From: an uncultured Lachnospiraceae bacterium | Lineage (GTDB): Bacteria; Bacillota; Clostridia; Lachnospirales; Lachnospiraceae | DNA: 64,000 nt | NCBI GenBank assembly: GCA_947630485.1 | Contig: CANRHU010000003.1 | Span: forward strand, 1-64,000 | Direction of reading: 5' to 3' | Part shown: in pieces, positions 43,801 to 52,016 of the stretch | Numbering within the stretch: the first letter of the stretch is position 1 | Layout of the letters: each line of letters begins with the position of its first letter | Translations under genes and position numbers: made by a program | The notes under the pieces: generated by a model | The model's input: the letters and a program-made list of their open reading frames with translations, nothing else | What the model was told of the DNA's origin: nothing | The model's database searches: none

Positions 43801-46800
43801 TGGCCGATACGGACGGCGTTGATCTGGAGATGATGGTAAAATCGTACCAGACAAGGTATGAGCAGGCGGGGCAGACTCTTTCGAGGGAGGAGGCCATGGA
43901 GGAGATCGCAGCGAACGCTACGGAGCGGTTCCTGAATGATCCGGAGTATATCGACCGGATTGTGACGGAGAACCGGACCCTTGGAAGGAAGATCCTGGAC
44001 TTTTTGAATGACGTGATCGACGCGGTCAAGAATCTCATCAGCACGGGAGTCAGCGGAACAAAAGCGGCAAGGGCGTTGGAATCTGACCTGGAACGTCTGG
44101 AGGATTGCCGGGAAATCTGGATGCAGGGACTGGAGGAGGCCGGCGAGAGGTACGCGTCGGGGATGGAGCTGGAAGATGAAACGGAAGGGGCAAGCGAGAG
44201 GTTCAAGCTGGCTAGGCCGGACCAGGTGACGGATGAGCAGATCGAGGCGAATTACCAGGCGGTGCGGGAGATGGAGCCGGTGGCGGAGCTGACGGGGGAG
44301 GAGTTTGCAAAAGCGGATGGAACGATTAAAGAGCAGGTTGGACGGTTCTTTGACAGCATAGGAAATGTGGCCCATAACGATGTGGTGGGCGATGTGATTC
44401 TTAATCTGGAGAGTATACGTGATGATATCGCGCATGGCGTATCCAGAAATAAGGTGGCATCCTATATGGCGGTTCCTGACGTGATCCGGAACGGGCATGT
44501 ATTGGATTACAGCGGCCAGCGTGCTGTTATGGGAGCCAAGGTAATAATGGGAGGGGAGGAATACTTTGAACTGTGTATTGCCACGGTGAACCAGGAGAAC
44601 CGGCTGTACCTGCATGAAGTCTGCGCAATTAAAACGGATGAGAATGCGCCGTTCTGGACTAAGGCGGCCAAAAGCCGGAGACTTAGCGGGGCTTCTCACC
44701 CGTCAACTATGAGTATATTCAAAAAACTCATTTTTGTCAATGGTGCGGGCGAGAAGCTGAAGGAAAGGCTGTCTGACGCAGGAGTAAAGACGGTGGAGTA
44801 TGATCCGGGGGATCCCGGGGCGAGAAAGCGCGCGGTGGGCAGCCTGAAGGGTGTCCGTTTCCAGCTGGAGAATGTGGATGATTATGAGGCACAGATCAAT
44901 GACCTGCTTCATGAGAATGAGGAACTGCGGTCGGCCAATGAAATGCTGAAGCGGGAATTTGAACTGACATCGAAGGATGAACTCAGGCAGGAGGATGTCC
45001 ATAAGGTAACCGGGAAGATCCTGAAAAAGTATAACAGCGGGTTGGATCAAGGCCTTCTGGATCGGAACGTGGGAAAGCTGTATGAGTATATTCGGAGTTC
45101 CGAGCAGGTGGACGGCCGGGAGCTGTCGCGTGTAGCGGCCGATATCGGACGCAGTATCCTGATGCAGTCCAGGCAAAAGGATACGACTCTCACAGAGCAG
45201 TATAAGGATTTGCGGAACAAGATCAAGAATACGGCCGTCATGATCTCAGAACAGGATAGGAAGGATCTGGCTGCAGCAGGCGGTTACAACGAGTTCCGGA
45301 AGAAATATTTCGGGAAGATCAAATTGGGCAATAAGGGAATATCTGTGGACAGTTTTTATGAGGAGCTGGCCGGCCAGAACCCGGAGGCGTTCGATATCAA
45401 TATCACGCACCCGGCAGACAGGCTGCTTGCAATCGCGGGCTTCCAGGATGCGACAGATGCGCAGGTAAGGAATCCGTACCATGCTGACATGGATGAAATG
45501 TCGTACCTGGTGGGGCAGGAACTGCTGGAGTCGTATTTTGATGTACGTTCCCCGAAGCCGACATTCGCGGACAGGCAGGCACAGGAAGCGGCGAGGATCC
45601 GCAGGGATTACAGCAGGAAGATGGCGGAATATAAAAAGAAGATCAGCGACAGGTATGATGCACTGCTGGCGGAGCGTGACCGGGATATGTTCAGGATGAA
45701 GGATGTCCATGCCCAGGAGCTCCTAGCGCAGAAGGCAAAGTATGAGAAGCAGATCCAGGCGAGAAGGGAGTCGTTGCAGAAAAGGGAGACGAAGACCCGG
45801 ATCATCCGGGAAGTAAATACCATGCGGAAGTGGCTGCTGTCTCCAACTGACACGAAACATGTACCGCAGCAACTTCGAACGGTGATGGCGGATTTCCTGG
45901 GCTCCATTGATTTTTCATCGAAGGAGGATATCAACGGGGTACAGACGCAGAGGACACAGCTGTGGCTGGAGGCGAAGACCGCGTTTGACCAGATCGCCAA
46001 TGCTGGAGGGATGCTGACGGATGATGATGGGAACGTCCGTTATATGGACTTGGATCCTGATCTGCAGGAGCGGTTCGGGGAGATCGCTGGGAAGGTGAAG
46101 AACCTGGACAAGCTGGAGAACCTGGATTCCTATACCCTGGAGGAAGTTTATAAGACGGTGTTGGCGATGAAGAAGGCCGTGACAGAAGTGGATGCCATGA
46201 AGAGCAATGCCAGGTATCGAAAGACAAGCCTTCTGGCTGACGAAGTATTCGAGAATCTGGACGGTAGGAAGACGAAAACAGAATACACGAAGTGGGCCGG
46301 CATGCCGGGGAAACTGCTGAATTATGATATGGTGGATCCTCTGACAATGTTTAACCGGATGGGATCGGCTTTTGGCACTTTGTATGATTCTCTGAGGAAT
46401 GGGCTGGATAAGAAGACGCAGCTCCTTAAGGAAGCAGAGGACTATTTCCGGGATGCGATGGAAGAGAATGGTTTTACGGAAAAGGATGTAAGGAAGCTGA
46501 CCGGAATGAATGCGGATGAGAAGGAGTTTTCATTGCCGCAGGGGAAACTGAGGTTGTCCGTGGCGCAGATCATGTCCCTGTATGAGCTGGACAAGCGAGG
46601 CCAGGCGCAGAAGCATATCTATGACAGGGTAGGAGGAATCAGACCGGCAGATCGGCAGAGAGGCTTTTCGGTCGGAAAAGACGGCATAAGGCTGCCTAAG
46701 CTGGACCGGGCGGAGAAACCGCTGCGGATATCAAGGGAACAGGTAAGGATGATCACGGACACGCTGACGCCGGAACAGAAACGGCTCGCAGACGCGATGC

Positions 46801-48824
46801 AGCAGTTTATGGGGGATAGGGCGGCAGCGTGGGGGAATGAGGTCTCCATGGAGATGTACGGGTACGAGAAATTTACTGCCAGGAATTATTTCCCGATCCG
46901 GACCGATCAGAATTATGTGTTCCGTGATGAGAATGGCCAGGCGGAGACAACGATTCGCAACCTTGGTATGACGAAGAGTACAAACAAGTATGCAAACAAT
47001 CCGATCATTATCGAGGATATCTTCGATGTGTTCACGCGGCAGGTGGATCAGATGAGCAGTTATAACGCCTATGTGCTGCCGCTGTCAGACCTGCACAAAG
47101 TGCTGAACTATAAGGATATGCGGGGCAATGCAGGCGGCGCCAGCATCCAGGATGAGCTGCAGCGGGTCTTTGGGAAAGACGGCAGGGATTATATTGACAA
47201 GCTGGTGAAGGATATCAATGGGAGTGTACAGGGAGAGAAGGGTGGTATTTTTGACACAGGGCTGTCTAATTTTAAGGCGGCCAGTGTGGCCGGTAACCTG
47301 CGTGTGGCGATCCAGCAGCCGACGGCCATTGCCAGGGCGTATGCGGAGATGGATCTAAAATACCTTGTGAAAGGGACGGTGATGCCGGGAAAAGGAAAAT
47401 GGGAGCTGATTTGCAAATACGCTCCGATTGCCCAGTGGAAGGATTGGGGATTTTACCGGATGCAGACATCCAGGCAGATGAAGGACGTCCTGACGGGATC
47501 TGACAGTGCAAAGCAGAGATTCGTGAACCGCACGATGATACTGGCGGAAAAGGGGGATCAGGTGGCATGGGAACGGTTGTGGAATGCCTGTGAGGCTGAG
47601 TATGCGGAGAGACATCCGGATCTGGAAAAAGGAAGCGAGGAGTTCTACCGGGGAGTGGGAAAGCGGTTCTCGGATATCGTGGATCGGACGCAGGTAGCGG
47701 ATTCTATCCTGCACCGGACACAGATCATGAGGAACACGAACGGATTGGTAAAGATGGCTACTAGTTTCATGGGAGAGCCGTTAAAGTCCTATAATATGCT
47801 TTACCGTGCTGCAATGGAGCTGAATGATGCAGCTGCCGAGATCCGCGCAAATGGGAAAAGTGAGGCGGGCAGCAGGAAGGAGGCACGTGCGGGAAGGAAT
47901 CTGGTACGCGCTGGCGTGGCCTTCGTGGCCAACGCGGGCCTGACTGCATTGGCTGCATCTGTAATGGATGCGATGCGGGATTCAGACAGGGATAAGGACT
48001 GGCTGGAGAAGTATCAGGAAAATGTGAAACAGAATTTCCTGGACAATATCAATATACTGAATAACATCCCTTATGTGAAGGAGATCCCGTCTATTATCCA
48101 GGGGTATACGCCGACCAGATCAGATTTGTCTGCTCTTACAGATATTTATAATGTGTATCGGAAATGGGAAAAGTTTGGGAGAGGAGAAAGCAAGATGACT
48201 TTCCAGTCTATGTTGATGGAGACAGCTCAGGCGGCCAGCAAACTGACTGGTGTTCCGGTCAAGAACATTGTCAGGGACGCGACGGCACTTCTCGATACAG
48301 CTTTTCATACTACTGGAGGGGAAGCGGATTATCAGTGGATTAAACAGCAGTACGCGATCGGAGCAAAAGGAAACAGGCGGATGTATGCGGACATGATCCT
48401 GGACAGCGAGGAACGTGGTGATATAAATTTGGCAGGGAAGATCAGGAAAGACATGCTGGAAGCGGGACTATCCGAGGATGATATTAATGACAGTATTAAC
48501 AGTGCCGTAAATACCAGGCTTGATGATGAAGTGGATATCATAGGAGCGGCGGAGGCATATGACGCGAATAATAAGGAATCTGTTAATATTTTCAAAGGGG
48601 AGATAGACAAATATATTTATTACAAAAAGAAAGCCGGATGGGATGAGGATAAATGTATGAAGCAGATCCGGACGAACCTGACGAATGAGTACAAACCAAA
48701 ATGGAAGGCAGCAAAGACCCAGGCAGAAAAGGATGCTATTATTAAAAAATGCAAGTCATTCTATTATAACGGCGACAGTATTTTTAAAGATTATGATTTT
48801 AAGAAAAACTGGAAAGACGAGTAG
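40806..48824 (+). CDS. Giant polyvalent internal virion protein
   Basis: About 2672 aa. Parts seen in order: basic helical N-terminus; hydrophobic helical region at about residues 360-420 and 500-550; Gln/Ala/Glu-rich linker to about 800; a zincin metallopeptidase motif MSHELTHFIKEY with HELTH at about 974-978; a domain at about 1135-1335 (IGNVAHNDVVGDVILNLESIRDDIAHG, RRLSGASHPSTMSIF) resembling the nuclease-like domains of phage polyvalent proteins; long coiled coils at about 1340-1680; further large domains; a hydrophobic stretch at about 2365-2385; a charged C-terminus. Polyvalent proteins are delivered with phage or plasmid DNA and counter host defences. ATG 40806 is better spaced from GGAGG (40794-40798) than ATG 40800. 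Domain names are by motif reading only. Confidence 0.8.
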   Translation: MAGKKSKETYIKNQQKKQKEESERYSAASDIVGYSEQTLRKYGIDSGAVLGNTAKTGFSAAGSGSGRVKSSKEDFISAYRDRVAGGISGGAALGAGGSTASDYWKRGILTQEQAAQRKTAELPVETVLEYGKNSKRDVVEDARKRRQAEAEAMVREKEARKKGITTADGYLEYASIPDSRDYTSRVEKGKEEADRDQRILGTAMDILGFALAGQSGLAASRRIRKSEERTAGQMGEDEAGIYAYLYDRYGMPEAEQYRATIRDELNRKYMEQLESTERENAARHPILSVGKDIYMTMRQPQEYIDSLGMGIAEKLTGQNMLDPNSPMFTATATTGAIREGINENETLKRVIPNDTARGLLTGTGLSMAETLARLPMGAAGLAFAAGGAASSAERDALQAGAGEGQALLRGAAQGTAEAFFEKFSLEGLDRFKPGTVTGVRSFLKNMGLQAFTEGSEEAATEIANTVSDAAIMGGLSDYSQNIRNFRQKYIEQGMSEEDAGKRAMLSAFGEFMKSVGLAAAGGAISGGLMGGGAQGLSLASEYASGRSYNPDFRDFAQGIDTDAANFTNEEDYWQARALQRTAEEYAERQRNRETVNPILRSRFQDDLNEYMRNVAESQVRQQEQQTKARSDAEELVSRERAGQAGSQSPEKAAGPVFAASGGNTGADAESGIAAAAAGQDMALAGKDTVINGRDASETVSRQAAEQMSQQTGQDGLQEEAEAYAREYAAARQQTGAVEPGQLTEDSERAAGPVMGEYEENTGIRTETGTEAAAGAQGSLQESAEQWTRTRAADGQQEQSAPPAKQAVSNVSDELLDLYGEDYGAEGRKAFRDAYRMNEGTDMETYYRAFARQYNTGRYNMTLSARNRAEVAAVLTQEQMETAYRAGARDRNAEIGYDPETYEMRGMRKGTEKQGGLIEASPLASDAQKRVVDAVGKRTGLKIRLTADGDVSGGYRKGEVRISVNARNFLGTMSHELTHFIKEYSPDIYQMYEDRTLGYLADTDGVDLEMMVKSYQTRYEQAGQTLSREEAMEEIAANATERFLNDPEYIDRIVTENRTLGRKILDFLNDVIDAVKNLISTGVSGTKAARALESDLERLEDCREIWMQGLEEAGERYASGMELEDETEGASERFKLARPDQVTDEQIEANYQAVREMEPVAELTGEEFAKADGTIKEQVGRFFDSIGNVAHNDVVGDVILNLESIRDDIAHGVSRNKVASYMAVPDVIRNGHVLDYSGQRAVMGAKVIMGGEEYFELCIATVNQENRLYLHEVCAIKTDENAPFWTKAAKSRRLSGASHPSTMSIFKKLIFVNGAGEKLKERLSDAGVKTVEYDPGDPGARKRAVGSLKGVRFQLENVDDYEAQINDLLHENEELRSANEMLKREFELTSKDELRQEDVHKVTGKILKKYNSGLDQGLLDRNVGKLYEYIRSSEQVDGRELSRVAADIGRSILMQSRQKDTTLTEQYKDLRNKIKNTAVMISEQDRKDLAAAGGYNEFRKKYFGKIKLGNKGISVDSFYEELAGQNPEAFDINITHPADRLLAIAGFQDATDAQVRNPYHADMDEMSYLVGQELLESYFDVRSPKPTFADRQAQEAARIRRDYSRKMAEYKKKISDRYDALLAERDRDMFRMKDVHAQELLAQKAKYEKQIQARRESLQKRETKTRIIREVNTMRKWLLSPTDTKHVPQQLRTVMADFLGSIDFSSKEDINGVQTQRTQLWLEAKTAFDQIANAGGMLTDDDGNVRYMDLDPDLQERFGEIAGKVKNLDKLENLDSYTLEEVYKTVLAMKKAVTEVDAMKSNARYRKTSLLADEVFENLDGRKTKTEYTKWAGMPGKLLNYDMVDPLTMFNRMGSAFGTLYDSLRNGLDKKTQLLKEAEDYFRDAMEENGFTEKDVRKLTGMNADEKEFSLPQGKLRLSVAQIMSLYELDKRGQAQKHIYDRVGGIRPADRQRGFSVGKDGIRLPKLDRAEKPLRISREQVRMITDTLTPEQKRLADAMQQFMGDRAAAWGNEVSMEMYGYEKFTARNYFPIRTDQNYVFRDENGQAETTIRNLGMTKSTNKYANNPIIIEDIFDVFTRQVDQMSSYNAYVLPLSDLHKVLNYKDMRGNAGGASIQDELQRVFGKDGRDYIDKLVKDINGSVQGEKGGIFDTGLSNFKAASVAGNLRVAIQQPTAIARAYAEMDLKYLVKGTVMPGKGKWELICKYAPIAQWKDWGFYRMQTSRQMKDVLTGSDSAKQRFVNRTMILAEKGDQVAWERLWNACEAEYAERHPDLEKGSEEFYRGVGKRFSDIVDRTQVADSILHRTQIMRNTNGLVKMATSFMGEPLKSYNMLYRAAMELNDAAAEIRANGKSEAGSRKEARAGRNLVRAGVAFVANAGLTALAASVMDAMRDSDRDKDWLEKYQENVKQNFLDNINILNNIPYVKEIPSIIQGYTPTRSDLSALTDIYNVYRKWEKFGRGESKMTFQSMLMETAQAASKLTGVPVKNIVRDATALLDTAFHTTGGEADYQWIKQQYAIGAKGNRRMYADMILDSEERGDINLAGKIRKDMLEAGLSEDDINDSINSAVNTRLDDEVDIIGAAEAYDANNKESVNIFKGEIDKYIYYKKKAGWDEDKCMKQIRTNLTNEYKPKWKAAKTQAEKDAIIKKCKSFYYNGDSIFKDYDFKKNWKDE

Positions 48825-48897
48825 CTGTAAAAAGGGGTGGGGGAGATTCCTCCGCCCTTCTGTTATGCTTAAAACAGGAACACCGGAGAGGAGGCAA

Positions 48898-49239
48898 ATG
48901 ATGGATGATCAAAACATAGTGGAGAAACTTGCGAGGATTGATGAGAGGGCAAGGAGCAACACCCACAGGCTGGATAAGCTGGAGCCGGTGGTAGACGAAC
49001 TGCACAACATGGGCAAGGCAATGGTAGAGATGTCGGCGGAGATGAAGCACCAGAAGGAGACGCTGGACCGGATCGATGGGAAGATCGAGCAGATCGGAGG
49101 TAAGGTGGAGCTGATTGAGAAGGAACCGGCAGCGCGCTGGAACAATATGACGAGGACAATCTTCACGACGATCATATCTACCGTGGCGGGAGCGCTTGCT
49201 ACGGGGCTGGTGGTTCTGCTGGCGCAGTACATACATTAA
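48898..49239 (+). CDS. XhlA-like membrane-anchored lysis protein
   Basis: 113 aa. A coiled-coil N-terminal part (ERARSNTHRLDKLEPVVDEL) is followed by a single C-terminal transmembrane segment (FTTIISTVAGALATGLVVLL). This is the layout of XhlA-type proteins that work with a holin. GAGGAGG precedes two adjacent ATGs (48898, 48901). First gene of the lysis cassette. Confidence 0.75.
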   Translation: MMDDQNIVEKLARIDERARSNTHRLDKLEPVVDELHNMGKAMVEMSAEMKHQKETLDRIDGKIEQIGGKVELIEKEPAARWNNMTRTIFTTIISTVAGALATGLVVLLAQYIH

Positions 49240-49271
49240 AGCAGAAAGAATATGGAAAGGAGCGGGAAAAC

Positions 49272-49457
49272 ATGCGGGATAAGATAGCAAAACTGATCGA
49301 TGTAAAGTCTATCATGACGCTGGTGCTGACAGGGGGATTTATCGGGCTGACGATTACCGGGCAGATCTCCGGGGATCAGTACCTGACCATTTATACGGCG
49401 ATCATTGGCTTCTATTTTGGGACGCAGATGCAGAAGCGGGCGGACAAAGCGGAGTAA
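49272..49457 (+). CDS. Small holin-like protein
   Basis: 61 aa with hydrophobic segments SIMTLVLTGGFIGLTITG and YLTIYTAIIGFYFGTQM and a charged tail. It lies between the XhlA-like gene and the amidase, so a holin role is likely. AAAGGAG upstream. Confidence 0.7.
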   Translation: MRDKIAKLIDVKSIMTLVLTGGFIGLTITGQISGDQYLTIYTAIIGFYFGTQMQKRADKAE

Positions 49458-49475
49458 AGAAAGGGGAGACACGTT

Positions 49476-50345
49476 ATGAAGATCTGTCTGGATGCGGGGC
49501 ATTACGGGAAGTATAACCAGAGCCCGTGCAACGGAGCATATTATGAGAGTGATATGGTGTGGAAGCTGCATCTGATGCTTAAGAAGCGGTTGGAGGAGTA
49601 CGGCGCTGAGGTTATCACGACGCGGCCGAACCAGGAGACGGATCGGGCGTTGTATGACCGCGGGACGGCATCAGCCGGTTGTAACCTGTTCCTGTCGCTT
49701 CACAGCAATGCGGTGGGAAGCGGCAGGAATGATTCGATTGATTATCCTGCCGCCTATTGTGCGATTAATCACAGCGCGGATGAAATCGCCGCGAAGCTGG
49801 CAGCGTGCGTGGAAGCTGTGATGCAGACGAAGCAGGAAGGGCGCATTGAGCATATTAAGGGAAAGAACGGGGATTATTATGGGGTTGTCCGCGGTGCGAC
49901 AGCTGTAGGAACACCGGGGCTGATCCTGGAGCATTCCTTCCACACCAACCCGAGATCGACGGCCTGGCTGACGTCTGATGGCAATCTGGAACGGATGGCC
50001 CAGGCGGAGGCTGACGTGATCGCGCTGCATTACGGTCTCACAAAGCAGCAGCGGCCGGCCGGCTGGTATGAGGATGAAAAAGGCTGGTGGTATCAGAACG
50101 AGGACGGGACATATCCGAAAGGATGCTGGGCATGGCTGCGCGAGGCCACAGGAGGCACGGAGGGCTGGTATCTATTTGATGACGCCGGGTATATGCTGAC
50201 CGGGGCGCAGATTGCACCGGACGGGCAGATGTATTACCTCTGTGAGACACCCGGTATCCACGAAGGACAGTGCATGTGCACGAATGATCAGGGAGCGCTG
50301 CGAATCGCAGAATATGACTTGGAAGGGCAGAGATATAAAGTGTAA
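49476..50345 (+). CDS. Endolysin: N-acetylmuramoyl-L-alanine amidase
   Basis: 289 aa. The Amidase_3 domain covers residues 1-190: ICLDAGHYGKYN, VITTRPNQETDRALYDRG, NLFLSLHSNAVG and GLILEHSFHTNP supply the zinc ligands and catalytic Glu. The C-terminus has cell-wall-binding repeats (GWYEDEKGWWYQNEDGTYPK, GWYLFDDAGYMLTG) of the choline-binding type. It cleaves the amide bond between MurNAc and the stem peptide to lyse the host. AAAGGGGAG ribosome site. Last gene before attR. Confidence 0.92.
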   Translation: MKICLDAGHYGKYNQSPCNGAYYESDMVWKLHLMLKKRLEEYGAEVITTRPNQETDRALYDRGTASAGCNLFLSLHSNAVGSGRNDSIDYPAAYCAINHSADEIAAKLAACVEAVMQTKQEGRIEHIKGKNGDYYGVVRGATAVGTPGLILEHSFHTNPRSTAWLTSDGNLERMAQAEADVIALHYGLTKQQRPAGWYEDEKGWWYQNEDGTYPKGCWAWLREATGGTEGWYLFDDAGYMLTGAQIAPDGQMYYLCETPGIHEGQCMCTNDQGALRIAEYDLEGQRYKV

Positions 50346-50354
50346 AAAAAGCTG

Positions 50355-50383
50355 TTGACAAAAGACAAATAATGTTGTAATCT
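50355..50383 (+). promoter_or_regulatory. Outward promoter at the right prophage end
   Basis: TTGACA at 50355-50360, 17-nt spacer, TAATCT at 50378-50383. It reads across attR into the 3' part of cotJC. A hairpin follows (AAGCGG...CCGCTT, about 50391-50426). In the excised circle it would read across attP to the terminator at 10046-10073. Confidence 0.75.
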
Positions 50384-50447
50384 TAGGAACAAGCGGATGT
50401 TTGATTTTTAATCAGGCACCCGCTTGAGTGCTGTTATCGGTTTTTGA

Positions 50448-50457
50448 AGTACGGCGG
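50448..50457. other. attR core
   Basis: AGTACGGCGG, identical to the core at 10010-10019 and in the same cotJC reading frame. Confidence 0.85.
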
Positions 50458-51001
50458 GCCTGACGGCGAAATTGCCGCGTCCATGCGGTATCTCTCCCAG
50501 CGCTATGCGATGCCGTACGATATCGGCAAGGCGGTTTTGACCGATGTGGGAACGGAGGAGCTCGCGCATATGGAGATGATTGCCGCCATCATCCACCAGC
50601 TGACGAAGGGGTTGACTGCGGAGCAGATTGCAGCATCCGGTCTTGGTCCGTATTATATCGATCACACGAATGGAATCTGGCCCCAGGCAGCAGGAGGAAT
50701 CCCCTTCAATGCCTGTGAGTTTCAGTCCAAAGGCGATCCGATCACGGATCTTTTTGAGGACTTGGCTGCGGAACAGAAGGCCAGGAGCACCTACGACAAC
50801 ATTCTGCGCGTGGTTACGGATCCCGAGGTCTGCGATCCTATCCGATTCCTGCGGGAGCGGGAGATCGTGCATTTCCAGCGGTTCGGTGAGGCCCTCCGGG
50901 CCGTGCAGGATCATCTGGACAGCCGAAACTTCTATGCGCTGAATCCGGCCTTCGATAATCCGGCCGCAATGAGCGCCGTGACGACAGGATGCCAGGGCTA
51001 G
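50448..51001 (+). pseudogene. cotJC: cotJC 3' part, separated by the prophage
   Basis: From the core onward the frame reads YGGPDGEIAASMRYLSQRY and continues 180 residues to the stop at 50999-51001, with the CotJC/manganese-catalase-like features DVGTEELAHMEMIAAIIHQL and RFLREREIVHFQRF, which contain the Glu and His expected at a di-metal site. A TTG at 50444 opens the frame but has no ribosome site. Joined to the 31 codons at 9928-10020 it gives a 211-aa CotJC. The stop overlaps the convergent vanY-like stop by 2 bp. Confidence 0.92.
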
Positions 51002-51855
51002 GGAACCGCGTTTAGATACTCTTCCAGACAGATGCCGCGCCTGTGGATCTCGGCGGCGGCCTCGGTGCCTACGTAGCGGTAATGCCAGGGCTCGTTGCTG
51101 ATGCCGGTGATGTCGGTTTTGTTGTCCGGGTAGCGGTGAATGAAGCCGTATTCGTGGGCGTGCTGATCCAGCCATTCGTAGACTTGGTAGCCGGCAGAGT
51201 GGATGCCGTCAGCGTTGATATCTACGGCGGAGCCCAGCTGATGTTCGCTGGTGCCCGGAATGGCGACCCAGTTTTCCGCCTGTTTCCGGGCCTCCTCCGC
51301 GGAGCAGCCCTCCGCCTCGAAGGAAGCGATTTTCTCATCCATCAGGCTTTGCTGCTTTTCGGTGGTTCGGAAGCCGGAGGCGACGATGGGATAGACGCCG
51401 TCAGCGCGCATCTGGTCAAACATGGACTGTAAAGCCGGATAGATGCGGGAGTCTACGGACTGGCCGTTGTCAAGCTCTGTCAGCTCCAGGTCATTTTGAT
51501 AGCCTTCCGGAAGCGGATGGGTGCGGTTGACCAGGAGGAGATACCAGGGATCGCCGTCCGTCTGGGTACCCGCCGCGTCGGTTTCTTCTCCGTCAGCGCT
51601 TTGAACCGTCAGACGAATGGCGGGAGAATCGGTATTTTCCAGGGTGTCCTGCAAAACCGGCAGGGAATCAGCCGCATCCTCCGGATGCGGCCGGCTTCGA
51701 AGGAGCGGAAGGCAGAGCAGGGCGACAGCGGCGATGCAGAGACACAGAAGACAGAGATGCCTTTTTTGTCTGCGCGCCGCTTTGCGGTTTGCGCGGCTGC
51801 GGTTTTGGTGAGAATACATTTTCGGTTTGTCTTTTCTGTCATTTCCCTTTTTCAT
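50998..51855 (-). CDS. vanY: VanY-like D-alanyl-D-alanine carboxypeptidase
   Basis: 285 aa. One transmembrane anchor (CLLCLCIAAVALLCLPLL, about residues 37-54) and an extracytoplasmic VanY/D,D-carboxypeptidase domain with VASGFRTTEKQ, the zinc motifs GTSEHQLGSAVDI and EPWHYRY. It would trim the terminal D-Ala from stem peptides. ATG 51855 is chosen because AGGAGG lies 7 bp upstream; nearer ATGs overlap it. The ribosome site is inside a 39-bp palindrome. A vanS/vanR-like pair lies upstream on the same strand, the order of vanG-type clusters, but no ligase or other resistance genes are present, so glycopeptide resistance is not implied. Confidence 0.87.
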   Translation of the reverse strand: MKKGNDRKDKPKMYSHQNRSRANRKAARRQKRHLCLLCLCIAAVALLCLPLLRSRPHPEDAADSLPVLQDTLENTDSPAIRLTVQSADGEETDAAGTQTDGDPWYLLLVNRTHPLPEGYQNDLELTELDNGQSVDSRIYPALQSMFDQMRADGVYPIVASGFRTTEKQQSLMDEKIASFEAEGCSAEEARKQAENWVAIPGTSEHQLGSAVDINADGIHSAGYQVYEWLDQHAHEYGFIHRYPDNKTDITGISNEPWHYRYVGTEAAAEIHRRGICLEEYLNAVP

Positions 51856-51859
51856 GTTC

Positions 51860-51898
51860 ATACCTCCTGACATGTACATTGTACAAGTCAGGAGGTAT
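51860..51898. promoter_or_regulatory. 39-bp near-perfect palindrome over the vanY ribosome site
   Basis: The arms ATACCTCCTGAC and GTCAGGAGGTAT flank TGTACATTGTACA; only the pair next to the arms and the centre fail to match. In the vanY mRNA the Shine-Dalgarno would be buried in this stem. It could also be a regulator binding site. Confidence 0.75.
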
Positions 51899-52016
51899 AA
51901 ATACTTTAATATCCCGTTGTTACATTCCTAAGAAAAAATAAATATCCGGTTGAGATTTTTTGAATTCGCAGGCCGATTCCTATTTTGTAGAATGAGGAAA
52001 ACGGCGTCCGGCCGCT

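Larger units (their letters stand above)
10010..50457. mobile_element. Podovirus-type prophage inserted in cotJC
   Basis: The element is bounded by the shared core AGTACGGCGG at 10010-10019 and 50448-50457. It encodes a large serine integrase next to the left end, a repressor/Cro switch, replication and packaging genes, a full set of podovirus head and tail genes and a lysis cassette. No tail tape measure or sheath is seen, and the portal, N4-gp56 capsid and internal virion proteins fit a short-tailed phage. All structural genes appear intact, so it is probably inducible; this is an inference. Confidence 0.93.
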
